A DNA stretch of 64,000 nucleotides from Paracoccaceae bacterium (GTDB taxonomy: Bacteria; Pseudomonadota; Alphaproteobacteria; Rhodobacterales; Rhodobacteraceae), in contig JACKKD010000001.1 in assembly GCA_020637675.1 (NCBI GenBank), positions 124,001 to 188,000 on the forward strand, written 5' to 3'. Positions within the stretch are counted from its first letter, which is position 1. Each line of letters starts with the position of its first letter. The notes under the pieces are model-generated. The model saw only the letters and a program-made list of their open reading frames with translations. It ran no database searches and was not told the DNA's origin. Made by a program: the position numbers and the translations under genes. Positions 51,039 to 60,121 of this stretch are shown in pieces.

Positions 51039-51644
51039 ATGACCGTTCGAACTGCCTCGTCACTTCTGTCAATCCTTGGCCGCGACGCGGTGGTCCTGCG
51101 GGTCCGCTGGCCCGCCCGTGAGGGCCGGGATGACGCCACGGTTCAGGGCAACGCCTATCGCATCCGCACCATCGAGCTCTGGATACTGGTCCCTGTCTGG
51201 CTCCCGACCACCGCCTGGCTGTTCCGCGAAAACCCCTATGCGGCGCCGGCGGCCGCGGCGCAGGGGGTAAACGTCACCGGCAACCGATGGTACTGGTATC
51301 TCGATCGCACCGAGGTGGCTGCGGGCCAGCCGGTGGAGTTCCGCGTGACCAGCGTCGATGCGAACCACGGCCTCGGCATCTACGATGAGTCCGGCGCGCT
51401 CGTCGCCCAGTCCCGGGCCATGCCCTTCTTAGTCAACCGTCTCACACATGTCTTCGAGACGCCCGGCACCTACAGGGTGCTCTGCCTCGAGTGTTGCGGG
51501 CTGGCGGATCACGACTTGGCGGCCGAAATCGTGGTGGCCGAGGGCGGCGAGGTAAACCGTGGCATGGTTTCGGTGCGGCGGCACAGGCCAACCAGGGCGT
51601 TGGCGGTGCGTCGGATCTCAGTCATGAGTGTGCGGCGCCGCTAG
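51039..51644 (+). CDS. Orphan cytochrome oxidase subunit II-like protein with degenerate CuA site
   Basis: 201 residues. One hydrophobic segment (about residues 43-63, RTIELWILVPVWLPTTAWLF) precedes a cupredoxin-like domain (VNVTGNRWYWYLDR, then EFRVTSVDANHGLGIYDESG). The CuA motif is CLECCGLADHDL: Cys149 and Cys153 keep their spacing, but Asp157 is at the usual His position, with His158 next to it, and Leu160 replaces Met. No subunit I gene follows; the stop overlaps that of convergent hflX. It is probably a decaying or repurposed subunit II, perhaps of an NO reductase. GGGGAGG precedes the ATG. Confidence 0.7.
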   Translation: MTVRTASSLLSILGRDAVVLRVRWPAREGRDDATVQGNAYRIRTIELWILVPVWLPTTAWLFRENPYAAPAAAAQGVNVTGNRWYWYLDRTEVAAGQPVEFRVTSVDANHGLGIYDESGALVAQSRAMPFLVNRLTHVFETPGTYRVLCLECCGLADHDLAAEIVVAEGGEVNRGMVSVRRHRPTRALAVRRISVMSVRRR

Positions 51645-52924
51645 AGCGCCTCGAAAGCCGCCTTTTGCCGCGCCGTCCAGCGGACGTGGAGCCGGTGGCC
51701 CTTGGCCGTCTCCTCCTCGCCGGTGACGACGCCGTTCTCGTAGAGCCAGGCCCGGCGCCGGCCCTCGCTGAAGGGCAGCGTGAGGTCTGCGGGGAACCGT
51801 TCCGACCCGAGCGCCGTCTCGATCGCGTCGAGAAGCGGCGCCAGCCCGTCGCCGGTCAGCGCCGAGACGGCATGGATGCCCGGCTTGCGCGCATCCTCCA
51901 CCAGAAGCGCCGCGCGGTGATCCTCGGGGAGAAGATCGATCTTGTTCCAGACCTCGAAGAGCGGCACATCGCCGTCCACGCCGAGGCTTTCGAGGATCGC
52001 GCGCACGTCGGCCGCCTGTTCCTCGGTCTCGGGGTGCGAGATGTCGCGGACATGGAGGATGAGGTCGGCCTCCAGCACCTCTTCGAGCGTGGCGCGGAAC
52101 GCAGCGACAAGCTCGGTCGGCAGGTCCGAGATGAACCCCACCGTGTCCGACAGGATGACCTTCTGCCCCGAGGGCAACGCCACGGCCCGCATCGTCGGGT
52201 CGAGCGTGGCGAAGAGCATGTCCTTCGCCAGTACCTCCGCCCCCGTCATCCGGTTGAAGAGCGTGGACTTGCCGGCATTGGTGTAGCCGACGAGGGCGAC
52301 GATCGGGAACGGCACCTTCCGCCGCGCCGCCCGGTGCAGTTCGCGCGTCTTTACCACACGGCCGAGCTGGCGGCGGATCTTGATCACCTCGTCGTCGATG
52401 GCACGCCGGTCGGCCTCGATCTGAGTCTCGCCGGGCCCGCCGACGAAGCCGAAGCCGCCGCGCTGGCGTTCAAGGTGGGTCCAGGCGCGCACCAGCCGCG
52501 TGCGCTGGTAGCTCAGGGCGGCCAGCTCCACCTGCAGCACACCCTCGCGCGTGCGCGCGCGGTCCGCGAATATCTCGAGGATCAGCCCCGTCCGGTCGAG
52601 GAGCTTCACGCCCCATTCCTTCTCGAGGTTGCGCTGCTGGACCGGGCTCACCGGCCCGTCGACAAGCACCAGCCCGACCTCCGCCTCGGCGAAGCGCGTC
52701 TTCAGGTCCGCGATCTTCCCCGACCCGAACAGCATCCCGGCATGAACCGTCGGAAGCCGCACGATCTCGGCGCCGACGACCTCGATGGCCGGCAGCGCCG
52801 CCGCAAGGGCCGCGGCCTCCGCAAGCGCATTTCCGGGCGTCCGCGACTTGCGGCCCGTGCGCAGGTCCGGATGAAGGACATAGGCCCGCGTGGGGCCGTC
52901 CGCTGGGCTTCGCTCGCTTGTCAG
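51641..52924 (-). CDS. hflX: GTPase HflX
   Basis: 427 residues from a proposed CTG start. HflX N-terminal domain ([27 protein letters not shown]) is followed by a G domain with [12 protein letters not shown] (G1), DTVGFI (G3) and NKIDLL (G4). HflX splits stalled ribosomes. The conserved N-terminus ([12 protein letters not shown]) lies upstream of every in-frame ATG, and no GTG or TTG precedes it inside the family-like region; a CTG at 52924 overlaps the hfq stop as CTGA. Hfq-HflX linkage is conserved in proteobacteria. Confidence 0.85.
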   Translation of the reverse strand: MTSERSPADGPTRAYVLHPDLRTGRKSRTPGNALAEAAALAAALPAIEVVGAEIVRLPTVHAGMLFGSGKIADLKTRFAEAEVGLVLVDGPVSPVQQRNLEKEWGVKLLDRTGLILEIFADRARTREGVLQVELAALSYQRTRLVRAWTHLERQRGGFGFVGGPGETQIEADRRAIDDEVIKIRRQLGRVVKTRELHRAARRKVPFPIVALVGYTNAGKSTLFNRMTGAEVLAKDMLFATLDPTMRAVALPSGQKVILSDTVGFISDLPTELVAAFRATLEEVLEADLILHVRDISHPETEEQAADVRAILESLGVDGDVPLFEVWNKIDLLPEDHRAALLVEDARKPGIHAVSALTGDGLAPLLDAIETALGSERFPADLTLPFSEGRRRAWLYENGVVTGEEETAKGHRLHVRWTARQKAAFEAL

Positions 52925-53154
52925 TCCTCGCCCTCGTAAAGCGAGATCGGCTGACCCGGCATGATCGTCGAGATCGCGTGCTTGTAGACGAGCTGGGACT
53001 GGCCGTCCCGGCGCAGCAGCACGCAGAAATTGTCGAACCAGGTGATGACGCCCTGCAGCTTGACCCCGTTGATCAGGAAGATCGTGACGGGAATCTTCGC
53101 CTTGCGGACATGGTTGAGAAAGGCATCCTGCAAATTCTGTTTGTCGGCAGCCAT
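52921..53154 (-). CDS. hfq: RNA chaperone Hfq
   Basis: 77 residues with Sm1 ([31 protein letters not shown] split across the start) and Sm2 ([10 protein letters not shown]) motifs, typical of alphaproteobacterial Hfq. It binds small RNAs and mRNAs as a hexamer. It is the first gene of the hfq-hflX unit, with the promoter in the 155-bp spacer before trkH's 3' end. Confidence 0.97.
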   Translation of the reverse strand: MAADKQNLQDAFLNHVRKAKIPVTIFLINGVKLQGVITWFDNFCVLLRRDGQSQLVYKHAISTIMPGQPISLYEGED

Positions 53155-53309
53155 GATTATCGTCGCCTTGCGCTTTTCTTGCTGTCTTATGGTCCAGCGT
53201 TATCCCCGCCCCTCGGCGCTGCACCGGGGACTTGGATCAAGTATGCGGAAGATTTCGGGACTTTCCACCCCCAATTTGATCCCGGCCCGAACCGGCCGGC
53301 GGGGCGGGC

Positions 53310-54824
53310 CTAGCGGCGCCAGAAGTCCGGGTTGAGGAGCGCGATGATCGCGAGTGTCTCGAGCCGGCCGAGCACCATGGCGCCAGCGGCCACCGCCCGC
53401 GCGGCGCCGTTCAGTTCCGACCACGACAAGGGGGCCTCGGACGCAAAGCTGGCAAGCGGGCCGGTCGTTGACAGGGCTGCGACGGCGAAGGTCGTGGACG
53501 CGACAAAGTCGAGCCCGGTGAGCGCGAGCGCAAGCATGATGACGGCGATCGAGATCGCGAAGAGCATGAAGAAGATCCATGCCATCTGCGCCCCCTGGCG
53601 ACGCAGCCGCCGGGCCTCCTGTCCCGCGCCGCCGACCGAGTTCGGATGGACGAGCCGTTCGATTTCCCGTTCGCCGTGGCGGTAGAGAGCGTAGACGCGC
53701 AGGAGCTTCACCCCACCCGCCGTCGTCGCCACCCCGCCGCCCATCACCGCGAGCCCCGCGAGGATCAGGCCCGGCGATGCAAGGCCCGACCAGCTTCGCG
53801 CCTCGGCCCAGTCCGTGGATTCAAAGCCCGTCGTGGTGAGGAACGACAGGACCGTGAACAGAGTGCCCCAGAGGGCGCGGAGGGCGGCGGCGGTATCCTT
53901 GACCTCGTCCACCTCGAGCGCGCCGATCCAGTGGCGCAGGAACAGGAGTGCGGGCACAACCGTCACGATCAGGAGCGCCATCCGGAGTTCGGGATCGGTT
54001 CTGAGACCCATCGCGTTGCGGAATGTCCGGCCTGACGGATAGAGCCGGCGCGACAGCGCGAAGATCAGAAACAGGAAGATCGCGAATTCGCCCCAGAAGC
54101 CCGCGCCCGTACCGTAAAGGCCCCCCTTCGGCGAAATGCCCGAGGTGGCGAGGGTCGACATCGCGTGACATGCTGCCGTCAGTGCCCCGTCTCCCGCGAG
54201 GATCAGGAGTATCCACAGCGCCAGCGTCAGGCCGGCATAGGCCGGAAAGAGCGTCAGCGTGTCGCGCAGGACCCGGTGGGAGGGGCTCGCACCCCGCGCC
54301 GCGGGGCCGCCGGACAGCGCGCCCTGCCCGGCTGGTGTCCCGCTCAGCACCTCGAATCCGCCGAGGTTCATCGGTGCGAGCACGGCAGCCGCGGTGACGA
54401 GGACGAAGAAGCCGCCCATCCATCCCACCAGCGCCCGCCACAGATGCACCGACTGCGGCAGTCGGTCGGGCTCGAAGAGCGTTGCCCCGGTTGTCGTCAC
54501 CGACGACACCATCTCCCACCAGGCGCTGTAGTAACTGGTGCCCGGCACCGCCTCGGCGAAGGGTACCGCGAGCATCAGGGGCAGCACCGTGAAGGCGGCC
54601 AGCAGGGTCAGAAGCTGGTTCCGGGCCGGGTGACCGGCCCGGTTCGCGGCCGTCGCGATGCCGATCAGCACCGTCAGGAGGAAGAAGAGCGTGCCTGAGT
54701 AGAAGAAGACCCGCGACACGCCGTAATCGCGTGCACCGAAGGCGTGGAACGCCGGAAGATACATGGCGAGCGCCCCGATCCCCATCAGGATGACCATCAG
54801 CGGAAGATCGAGCACGCGCTGCAT
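53310..54824 (-). CDS. trkH: Potassium uptake protein TrkH
   Basis: 504 residues, about ten hydrophobic helices with the Trk/Ktr pore-loop repeats, for example SVTTTGATLFEPD, MSTLATSGISPKGG, LTTTGFESTDWA and ALSTTGPLASF (the four selectivity-loop glycines). It forms the membrane channel for potassium uptake with TrkA, whose gene is 4 bp upstream in the same operon. Confidence 0.95.
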   Translation of the reverse strand: MQRVLDLPLMVILMGIGALAMYLPAFHAFGARDYGVSRVFFYSGTLFFLLTVLIGIATAANRAGHPARNQLLTLLAAFTVLPLMLAVPFAEAVPGTSYYSAWWEMVSSVTTTGATLFEPDRLPQSVHLWRALVGWMGGFFVLVTAAAVLAPMNLGGFEVLSGTPAGQGALSGGPAARGASPSHRVLRDTLTLFPAYAGLTLALWILLILAGDGALTAACHAMSTLATSGISPKGGLYGTGAGFWGEFAIFLFLIFALSRRLYPSGRTFRNAMGLRTDPELRMALLIVTVVPALLFLRHWIGALEVDEVKDTAAALRALWGTLFTVLSFLTTTGFESTDWAEARSWSGLASPGLILAGLAVMGGGVATTAGGVKLLRVYALYRHGEREIERLVHPNSVGGAGQEARRLRRQGAQMAWIFFMLFAISIAVIMLALALTGLDFVASTTFAVAALSTTGPLASFASEAPLSWSELNGAARAVAAGAMVLGRLETLAIIALLNPDFWRR

Positions 54825-54828
54825 GGGC

Positions 54829-56205
54829 TCAGAAGAAGTCGATCGAGACCTGCAGGAGCCGCTCGACCTCCGGCACGTCGCCCGACATGCAGAACAGCGC
54901 GATCACGTCGCCCTCTTCCACCCGCGTGTCGCCGGTGGGCTTCACCACCTTCTCGCCCTTCATCAGGGCGCCCATGAGAACGCCTTCGGGGAACTCGATC
55001 TCGCGCACGAGCCGGCCGGCGATGGGCGAGGTGGACAGCACCTGCGCCTCGATCACCTCGGCCTCGGCGTCACCGACCGAATAGATCGCGCGCACCCGGC
55101 CGTGCCGGATGTGGCGCAGGATCGACGAGACGGTCGTCGCGCGCGGGTTGATGTAGGCGTCGATGTCGAGCGCGCCCATCAGCGGCACCAGCGTCGGGTC
55201 GTTGACGAGCGCGATGGCCATGGGGCAGCCGGCCTGCTTGGCACGAACGGCGGCGAGGATGTTGGTCTTGTCGTCGTCCGTGACGACGAGGACGGCATCG
55301 GCACGCTCGATGTTGGCCTCGGCGAGCAGATCGGCGCTCATCCCGTCGCCGTTGAGCACGATGGTGCGCTGCAGGGAATCCGCCGCCCGCTCCGCCTGCG
55401 CGCGGCTCCGCTCGATGATCTTGGCGCGGATCCGGTCGGTCCGCCGCTCCAGCGCCTGCGCCACGGCAAGACCGACATTCCCGCCGCCGATGATGACGAT
55501 CCGTTCCTGCTTCTTCGTCGCCTTGCCGAAGATGTCCAGCGTCCGGTTCACGTCCTCGACATGGCTGAAGACGTAGATCTGGTCTCCGGCGAAAAGCTGG
55601 TCGCCCGGCTCCGGCGCGAAAAGGCGCCCCTCGCGGCGAATGCCGACGACAATGGCACGGAGGGTGGAAAAGAGATCCGTCAACTGCCTGAGCGGCGTGT
55701 TCAGCACCGGGCAGTCCTCGTCGAGCGCGATGCCCAGAAGCTGGGCCCGGCCGTTCATGAAGCTCTCGGTGTCGAAGGTGGACGGCGCGGCGAGCCGTTG
55801 CAGCGCGGCCTCGGCCACCTCGCGTTCGGGGCTGATCACCACGTCGATCGGCAGGTGATCGCGGCGATAGAGGTCGGAATAGATCGCATCCATGTAGGAC
55901 TGCGCCCTGAGCCGTGCGATCTTGCGGGTGATGCCGAACACCGAGTGCGCGACCTGGCAGGTGACCATGTTCACCTCGTCCGAGTGGGTCGCCGCGATGA
56001 TCAGGTCGGCGTCTCGCGCGCCGGCGCGTTCGAGCACATCGGGGTAGGAGGCGAAGCCGGCCACGCCCTGCACGTCCAGCGTCTCGGTCGCGCGGCGGAC
56101 GAGGTCGGCGTTGTTGTCGACGACCGTCACGTCGTTCTTTTCGCCCGCCAGGTGGCGCGCGATCTGCCAGCCGACCTGACCCGCGCCGCAGATGATCACT
56201 TTCAT
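54829..56205 (-). CDS. trkA: Trk system regulatory NAD-binding protein TrkA
   Basis: 458 residues with two tandem RCK modules, each a Rossmann TrkA-N domain (IICGAGQVGWQIARHL at the start and IIGGGNVGLAVAQAL near residue 237) followed by a TrkA-C domain. It gates TrkH in response to nucleotides. Located between ntrX and trkH, the usual alphaproteobacterial order. Confidence 0.96.
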   Translation of the reverse strand: MKVIICGAGQVGWQIARHLAGEKNDVTVVDNNADLVRRATETLDVQGVAGFASYPDVLERAGARDADLIIAATHSDEVNMVTCQVAHSVFGITRKIARLRAQSYMDAIYSDLYRRDHLPIDVVISPEREVAEAALQRLAAPSTFDTESFMNGRAQLLGIALDEDCPVLNTPLRQLTDLFSTLRAIVVGIRREGRLFAPEPGDQLFAGDQIYVFSHVEDVNRTLDIFGKATKKQERIVIIGGGNVGLAVAQALERRTDRIRAKIIERSRAQAERAADSLQRTIVLNGDGMSADLLAEANIERADAVLVVTDDDKTNILAAVRAKQAGCPMAIALVNDPTLVPLMGALDIDAYINPRATTVSSILRHIRHGRVRAIYSVGDAEAEVIEAQVLSTSPIAGRLVREIEFPEGVLMGALMKGEKVVKPTGDTRVEEGDVIALFCMSGDVPEVERLLQVSIDFF

Positions 56206-56335
56206 GGCCCGCTCCCGGATGAGGCCCGCCCTTGATAGGCGCGCCTCGATGGGCGGTCAACGCCGGTCGATCCGATCCCGGGGTACGCGGCAGGCATCGC
56301 ACCCTTCACGCCCCGAAACGGAAAACGGAGGCTTA

Positions 56336-57751
56336 TCAAGCGTCTTCCTCTTCATCCTCATCCTCGAGATGCGCGATCCGTGCGCCCGACTTCGAGGTCG
56401 TGACGACGCCGAGCGACTTGAGCTTGCGATGGAGCGCCGAGCGCTCCATGCCGACAAAGGTCGCTGTCCGGCTGATGTTGCCGCCGAAGCGGTTGATCTG
56501 GGTCAGGAGATACTCGCGTTCGAACAGCTCCCGCGCCTCGCGCAGGGGCAGCGTGGCGAGCCCGCCCGACAGCACGATCCGCCCTTCCTCCGCCTGGCCA
56601 TCGCCCTGCCCCGGCAGTTCGCGCGCCTCGATCGGCCCGCCGCCCTCGCCGAGGATCAGCACCCGTTCGATCACGTTCCTCAGCTGGCGGATGTTGCCGG
56701 GCCAGGCCATGGTCTGCATCAGCGCCTCGGCTTCCGCGCTGAGCGCGCGCAGCGGCAGGCCCTGCGTCCTGTTGAACCCCTCGATGAAGTGGCGCGCAAG
56801 CTCGGGAATGTCCTCCCTCCGCTCCTCGAGCGCCGGGACCGCGACGGGCACCACATTCAGCCGGTCGTAAAGCTCCTGGCGGAACCGCCCCGCGACGATC
56901 TCCGCCTGCAGGTCGCGCGTGGTCGAAGAGATGACGCGCAGGTCCACGCGCACCTTGTCCGATCCGCCCACGCGGCTGAACTGCTGTTCGGTCAGCACCC
57001 GAAGGATCTTCGACTGCGTGCCCGGCGGCATGTCGGCGACCTCGTCGAAGTAGACGACGCCGCCGTGCGCCTGCTCCAGCAGCCCCTTCTCCACGCCCCG
57101 CTCGGAGGTCTCGCGGCCGAAGAGTACCTCCTCCATCCGCTCGGGTTCGATCGAGGCGGAGGAAACGGTGACGAAGGGCCCGGTCGCGCGGCTGGAATTC
57201 AGATGGATGTAGCGCGCCGCCACTTCCTTGCCGGACCCCGGCTGGCCGGTCAGCATCACCCGCCCGTTGGACTTCGTGACCTTGTCGAGCTGGCCCCTCA
57301 GCGCGCGGAAGGCCGGCGAGGAACCGATCATCTCCGACGAGGTCACATCCCGGCGGCGGAGCGTGGCATTCTCGCGCCTCAGCCGCGAGGTCTCCATCGC
57401 GCGGCGGATGACGACGAGAAGCTGGTCGATGTTGAAGGGCTTCTCGACGAAGTCGTAGGCACCCTGCTTGATCGCCGCCACCGCGATCTCGATGTTGCCG
57501 TGACCCGAGATGATGATGATCGGCACGTCCGGGTTGTCGCGCTTCACCGTCTTGAGGATGTCGATCCCGTCCATCCGGCTGTCCTTCAGCCAGATGTCGA
57601 GGATCATCAGGGCCGGCGGCTCGCTGTTGATCTCGGCCATGCAGTCGTCGGAATTCGCAGCAAGTCGCGTCGCGTAGCCCTCGTCCTTCAGGATGTCCGA
57701 GATCAGTTCGCGGATGTCGCGTTCGTCATCAACAATCAGGATATCGCTCAT
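56336..57751 (-). CDS. ntrX: Nitrogen/redox response regulator NtrX
   Basis: 471 residues: receiver (ILIVDDERDIRELIS, Asp in LMILDIWLKDSR, Lys in VEKPF), AAA+ domain (TGQPGSGKE Walker A, VVYFDEVADM Walker B) and a C-terminal Fis-type HTH. The sigma54-contact loop GAFTGA is absent: the region reads LFGRETSERGVEKGLLE. So it likely acts without sigma54. Its start overlaps the ntrY stop (ATGA) after a GGAGGT site. Confidence 0.93.
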   Translation of the reverse strand: MSDILIVDDERDIRELISDILKDEGYATRLAANSDDCMAEINSEPPALMILDIWLKDSRMDGIDILKTVKRDNPDVPIIIISGHGNIEIAVAAIKQGAYDFVEKPFNIDQLLVVIRRAMETSRLRRENATLRRRDVTSSEMIGSSPAFRALRGQLDKVTKSNGRVMLTGQPGSGKEVAARYIHLNSSRATGPFVTVSSASIEPERMEEVLFGRETSERGVEKGLLEQAHGGVVYFDEVADMPPGTQSKILRVLTEQQFSRVGGSDKVRVDLRVISSTTRDLQAEIVAGRFRQELYDRLNVVPVAVPALEERREDIPELARHFIEGFNRTQGLPLRALSAEAEALMQTMAWPGNIRQLRNVIERVLILGEGGGPIEARELPGQGDGQAEEGRIVLSGGLATLPLREARELFEREYLLTQINRFGGNISRTATFVGMERSALHRKLKSLGVVTTSKSGARIAHLEDEDEEEDA

Positions 57752-60105
57752 GTCCTACCTCCGGCCGTTGCCGCGACTTTGTCCTTCTGTCCCCGGCCGG
57801 TCCGCGCCCGCGGCAGCCGGACCTCGGCCAGAGCGCCATGATGGGCGCTGCCGTCGAAAAGCGGCGCATCGCTCAAGGTGAGCGTGCCGCCATGTTCCTC
57901 GATGATCTTCTTCACGATCGAAAGCCCGAGCCCGGTCCCCTTCTCGCGCGTTGTCACATAAGGCTCGAAGAGCCGCGCGCGGTCCTCCGGAAGGCCGACC
58001 CCGTTGTCCTCGATCCGGATCGTCACCACGTCCTCTCCCGCCAGCATCGTCACGCGGACCTCCGGGGCATATCCAGATGGAGCACCCTTTTCGATCAGTG
58101 ATTCAACGGCTTCCCCGGCGTTCTTTATAAGGTTCGTAACCGCCTGCGAAATCATCGTCGCGTCAAGCTCGGCGATGACCGGGGCCTCCGGCAACCGGGC
58201 GACCAGCCTCGCCCCGTGCAGCGACCCGTCCTGAAGTGTCACCGCGTCGCGCATGAGCTTCGTCAGGTCGTGCTCGCGCCGGTCGGGTTCCGGCATCCGC
58301 GCGAACTTGGAGAACTCGTCCACGATCCGGCGAAGGTCGCCGGTCTGTCGAACGATCACGTCGGTCATCTGTTCGAGAGAATCGGCCTCGTCGCCGACGA
58401 GCCGGATGAACTTCCGCTTGATCCGTTCGGCCGAAAGCTGGATCGGGGTCAGCGGGTTCTTGATCTCGTGCGCGATGCGGCGGGCAACATCGCCCCAGGC
58501 GGCCATCCGCTGCGCCGAGACGAGGTCGGTCACGTCGTCGAAGGCCACGACGTAGCCTTCGAGCCGCCCGTCGGCATTCCGGCGGATTGCCATGCGCACG
58601 AGGAGGCTTTCGAGCCTGCCGCCCCGGCTCACCTTGATCTCTTCCTGCGCGACCTCGCCGATGCCTTCGCGAAGCCGGTCGAGGAGGGCCGCGAACTCGG
58701 GCACTGCCTCTGCCAGCGTCCGGTCGTGATCGGTCGTCTCGTCGAGGTTCAGAAGCCGCGTGGCAGCGCGGTTCAGGAAGTCCAACCGCCCCTCCGCATC
58801 GAGCCCGATCACTCCGGACGTCACCGACGAGAGGACGGAATCGAAAAGCCGCCGCCGCCGCTCGGTTGCCCGGTGGCTGTCGATCAGCGCCTGCCGCTGG
58901 GAGTTCAGCTGCCGCGTCATCTGGTTGAAGACGCGGCCGAGCATTGCGATCTCGTCGTCGCCCTCCTCCTCGGCGACCTGCACCTCGAGGTCGCCCGCGC
59001 CCACCCGCTGCGCCGCCCCGGCAAGCCGCCCCACGGGGCGCGACAGCCGCTCGGCGAACCACAGACCCATCCAGATCGCGGCAAGAACGAGGATCAGCGC
59101 GAAGCCGATGTAGACGAGCCCGAACTCGAAGAGCACCCGCCCGCGCGAGGCTTCGAGCTGCTGGTACAGGCCGACCGTGGCGCGGGTGTCGTCCAGAAGG
59201 CTCAGGATCTGGCCATCCACGCCACGGCTGACGTAGAGATAGCGGTCAGCGAAGGCCGGCAGCGCGATCAGCGCACGGAATTCGTTGTTGGACCAGTCCT
59301 CGATCAGCACGGTTTCGCCGGCCTTCGCCCGCTCCAGCTCGGCCGCCGCCGGTTCCTCGAAGTCGAAGAGATAGCTGCGCTCCCCGCGCGCGCGGATCGT
59401 GCCGCTTCCGTCGATGACATAAGCCTCGCGCAGCCCGCGCTGGATGCGTGCCTGGCCTTGCGCCAGGATCTGGCGCAAGTCGCTGTCGGCGAGAAGGAAG
59501 GTGCTGCGCCTGGCGGTGTCGATGAAGTTCGCAAGCGCCGTGGCGTCGGTCACGAGATCCTGGCGGTGCTCGTTCTGGTAGGCCTCCGCCGCGGCGAGAG
59601 AGGTTCCGACGACGCCGCGAACCCGGTCCGAAAACCACCCTTCGAGCCCGATGTTGACGGTGAGCCCGGCAAAGACCGCGACGAGGATCGTCGGCACGAG
59701 CGCGATGCCCGCGAAGACGCCGGTCAGCCGCAGGTGAAGCCGCGAGCCGGCAGACTTCGCCCGCCGCGCCGCGATCATCCGCGCAAGGCGCGCCAGCACC
59801 ATCCCGCCCAGGGCGAGGAAATAGACGAGGTCGGCGAGAAGGATCAGCCTGAGACCCGTCGAGTTGGCACCCTGCCCGAACGGTCCCAGCACGACGAAGG
59901 TGCCAACCGCGAGCAGCGGCCCGAGCACCACGAGCCCGAGCGTCACGGCGTTCTGAAAGCGCCGTTGTCTGCGGAGCCGGGTGAACCGGTCCCAGGATGT
60001 GCCGCGCGCAAGGCCCTGCACGAATTCGCCTCTTGTTTCCGGCCGTTTCCGCGGCCGCCGCCGACAGGTCGGTGGCTTCTCTGTCGGCTGACGCCGACGG
60101 GCCAC
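57748..60105 (-). CDS. ntrY: Sensor histidine kinase NtrY
   Basis: 785 residues from a GTG preceded by AGGA. Three N-terminal membrane segments and a fourth near residue 335 bracket a large periplasmic region; then HAMP (AERLSRPVGRLAGAAQRV), PAS (LDFLNRAATRLL), H-box [21 protein letters not shown]-box and G-box GTGLGLSIVKKI. It forms a two-component pair with NtrX that controls nitrogen and respiratory genes in Rhodobacterales relatives. Confidence 0.94.
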   Translation of the reverse strand: MARRRQPTEKPPTCRRRPRKRPETRGEFVQGLARGTSWDRFTRLRRQRRFQNAVTLGLVVLGPLLAVGTFVVLGPFGQGANSTGLRLILLADLVYFLALGGMVLARLARMIAARRAKSAGSRLHLRLTGVFAGIALVPTILVAVFAGLTVNIGLEGWFSDRVRGVVGTSLAAAEAYQNEHRQDLVTDATALANFIDTARRSTFLLADSDLRQILAQGQARIQRGLREAYVIDGSGTIRARGERSYLFDFEEPAAAELERAKAGETVLIEDWSNNEFRALIALPAFADRYLYVSRGVDGQILSLLDDTRATVGLYQQLEASRGRVLFEFGLVYIGFALILVLAAIWMGLWFAERLSRPVGRLAGAAQRVGAGDLEVQVAEEEGDDEIAMLGRVFNQMTRQLNSQRQALIDSHRATERRRRLFDSVLSSVTSGVIGLDAEGRLDFLNRAATRLLNLDETTDHDRTLAEAVPEFAALLDRLREGIGEVAQEEIKVSRGGRLESLLVRMAIRRNADGRLEGYVVAFDDVTDLVSAQRMAAWGDVARRIAHEIKNPLTPIQLSAERIKRKFIRLVGDEADSLEQMTDVIVRQTGDLRRIVDEFSKFARMPEPDRREHDLTKLMRDAVTLQDGSLHGARLVARLPEAPVIAELDATMISQAVTNLIKNAGEAVESLIEKGAPSGYAPEVRVTMLAGEDVVTIRIEDNGVGLPEDRARLFEPYVTTREKGTGLGLSIVKKIIEEHGGTLTLSDAPLFDGSAHHGALAEVRLPRARTGRGQKDKVAATAGGRT

Positions 60106-60121
60106 AGTTCCTGTTGCCTTA

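Noticed and set aside
51039..51644. Assignment as a functional canonical cytochrome oxidase subunit II
   Set aside because: CuA ligands are incomplete and there is no subunit I gene downstream.
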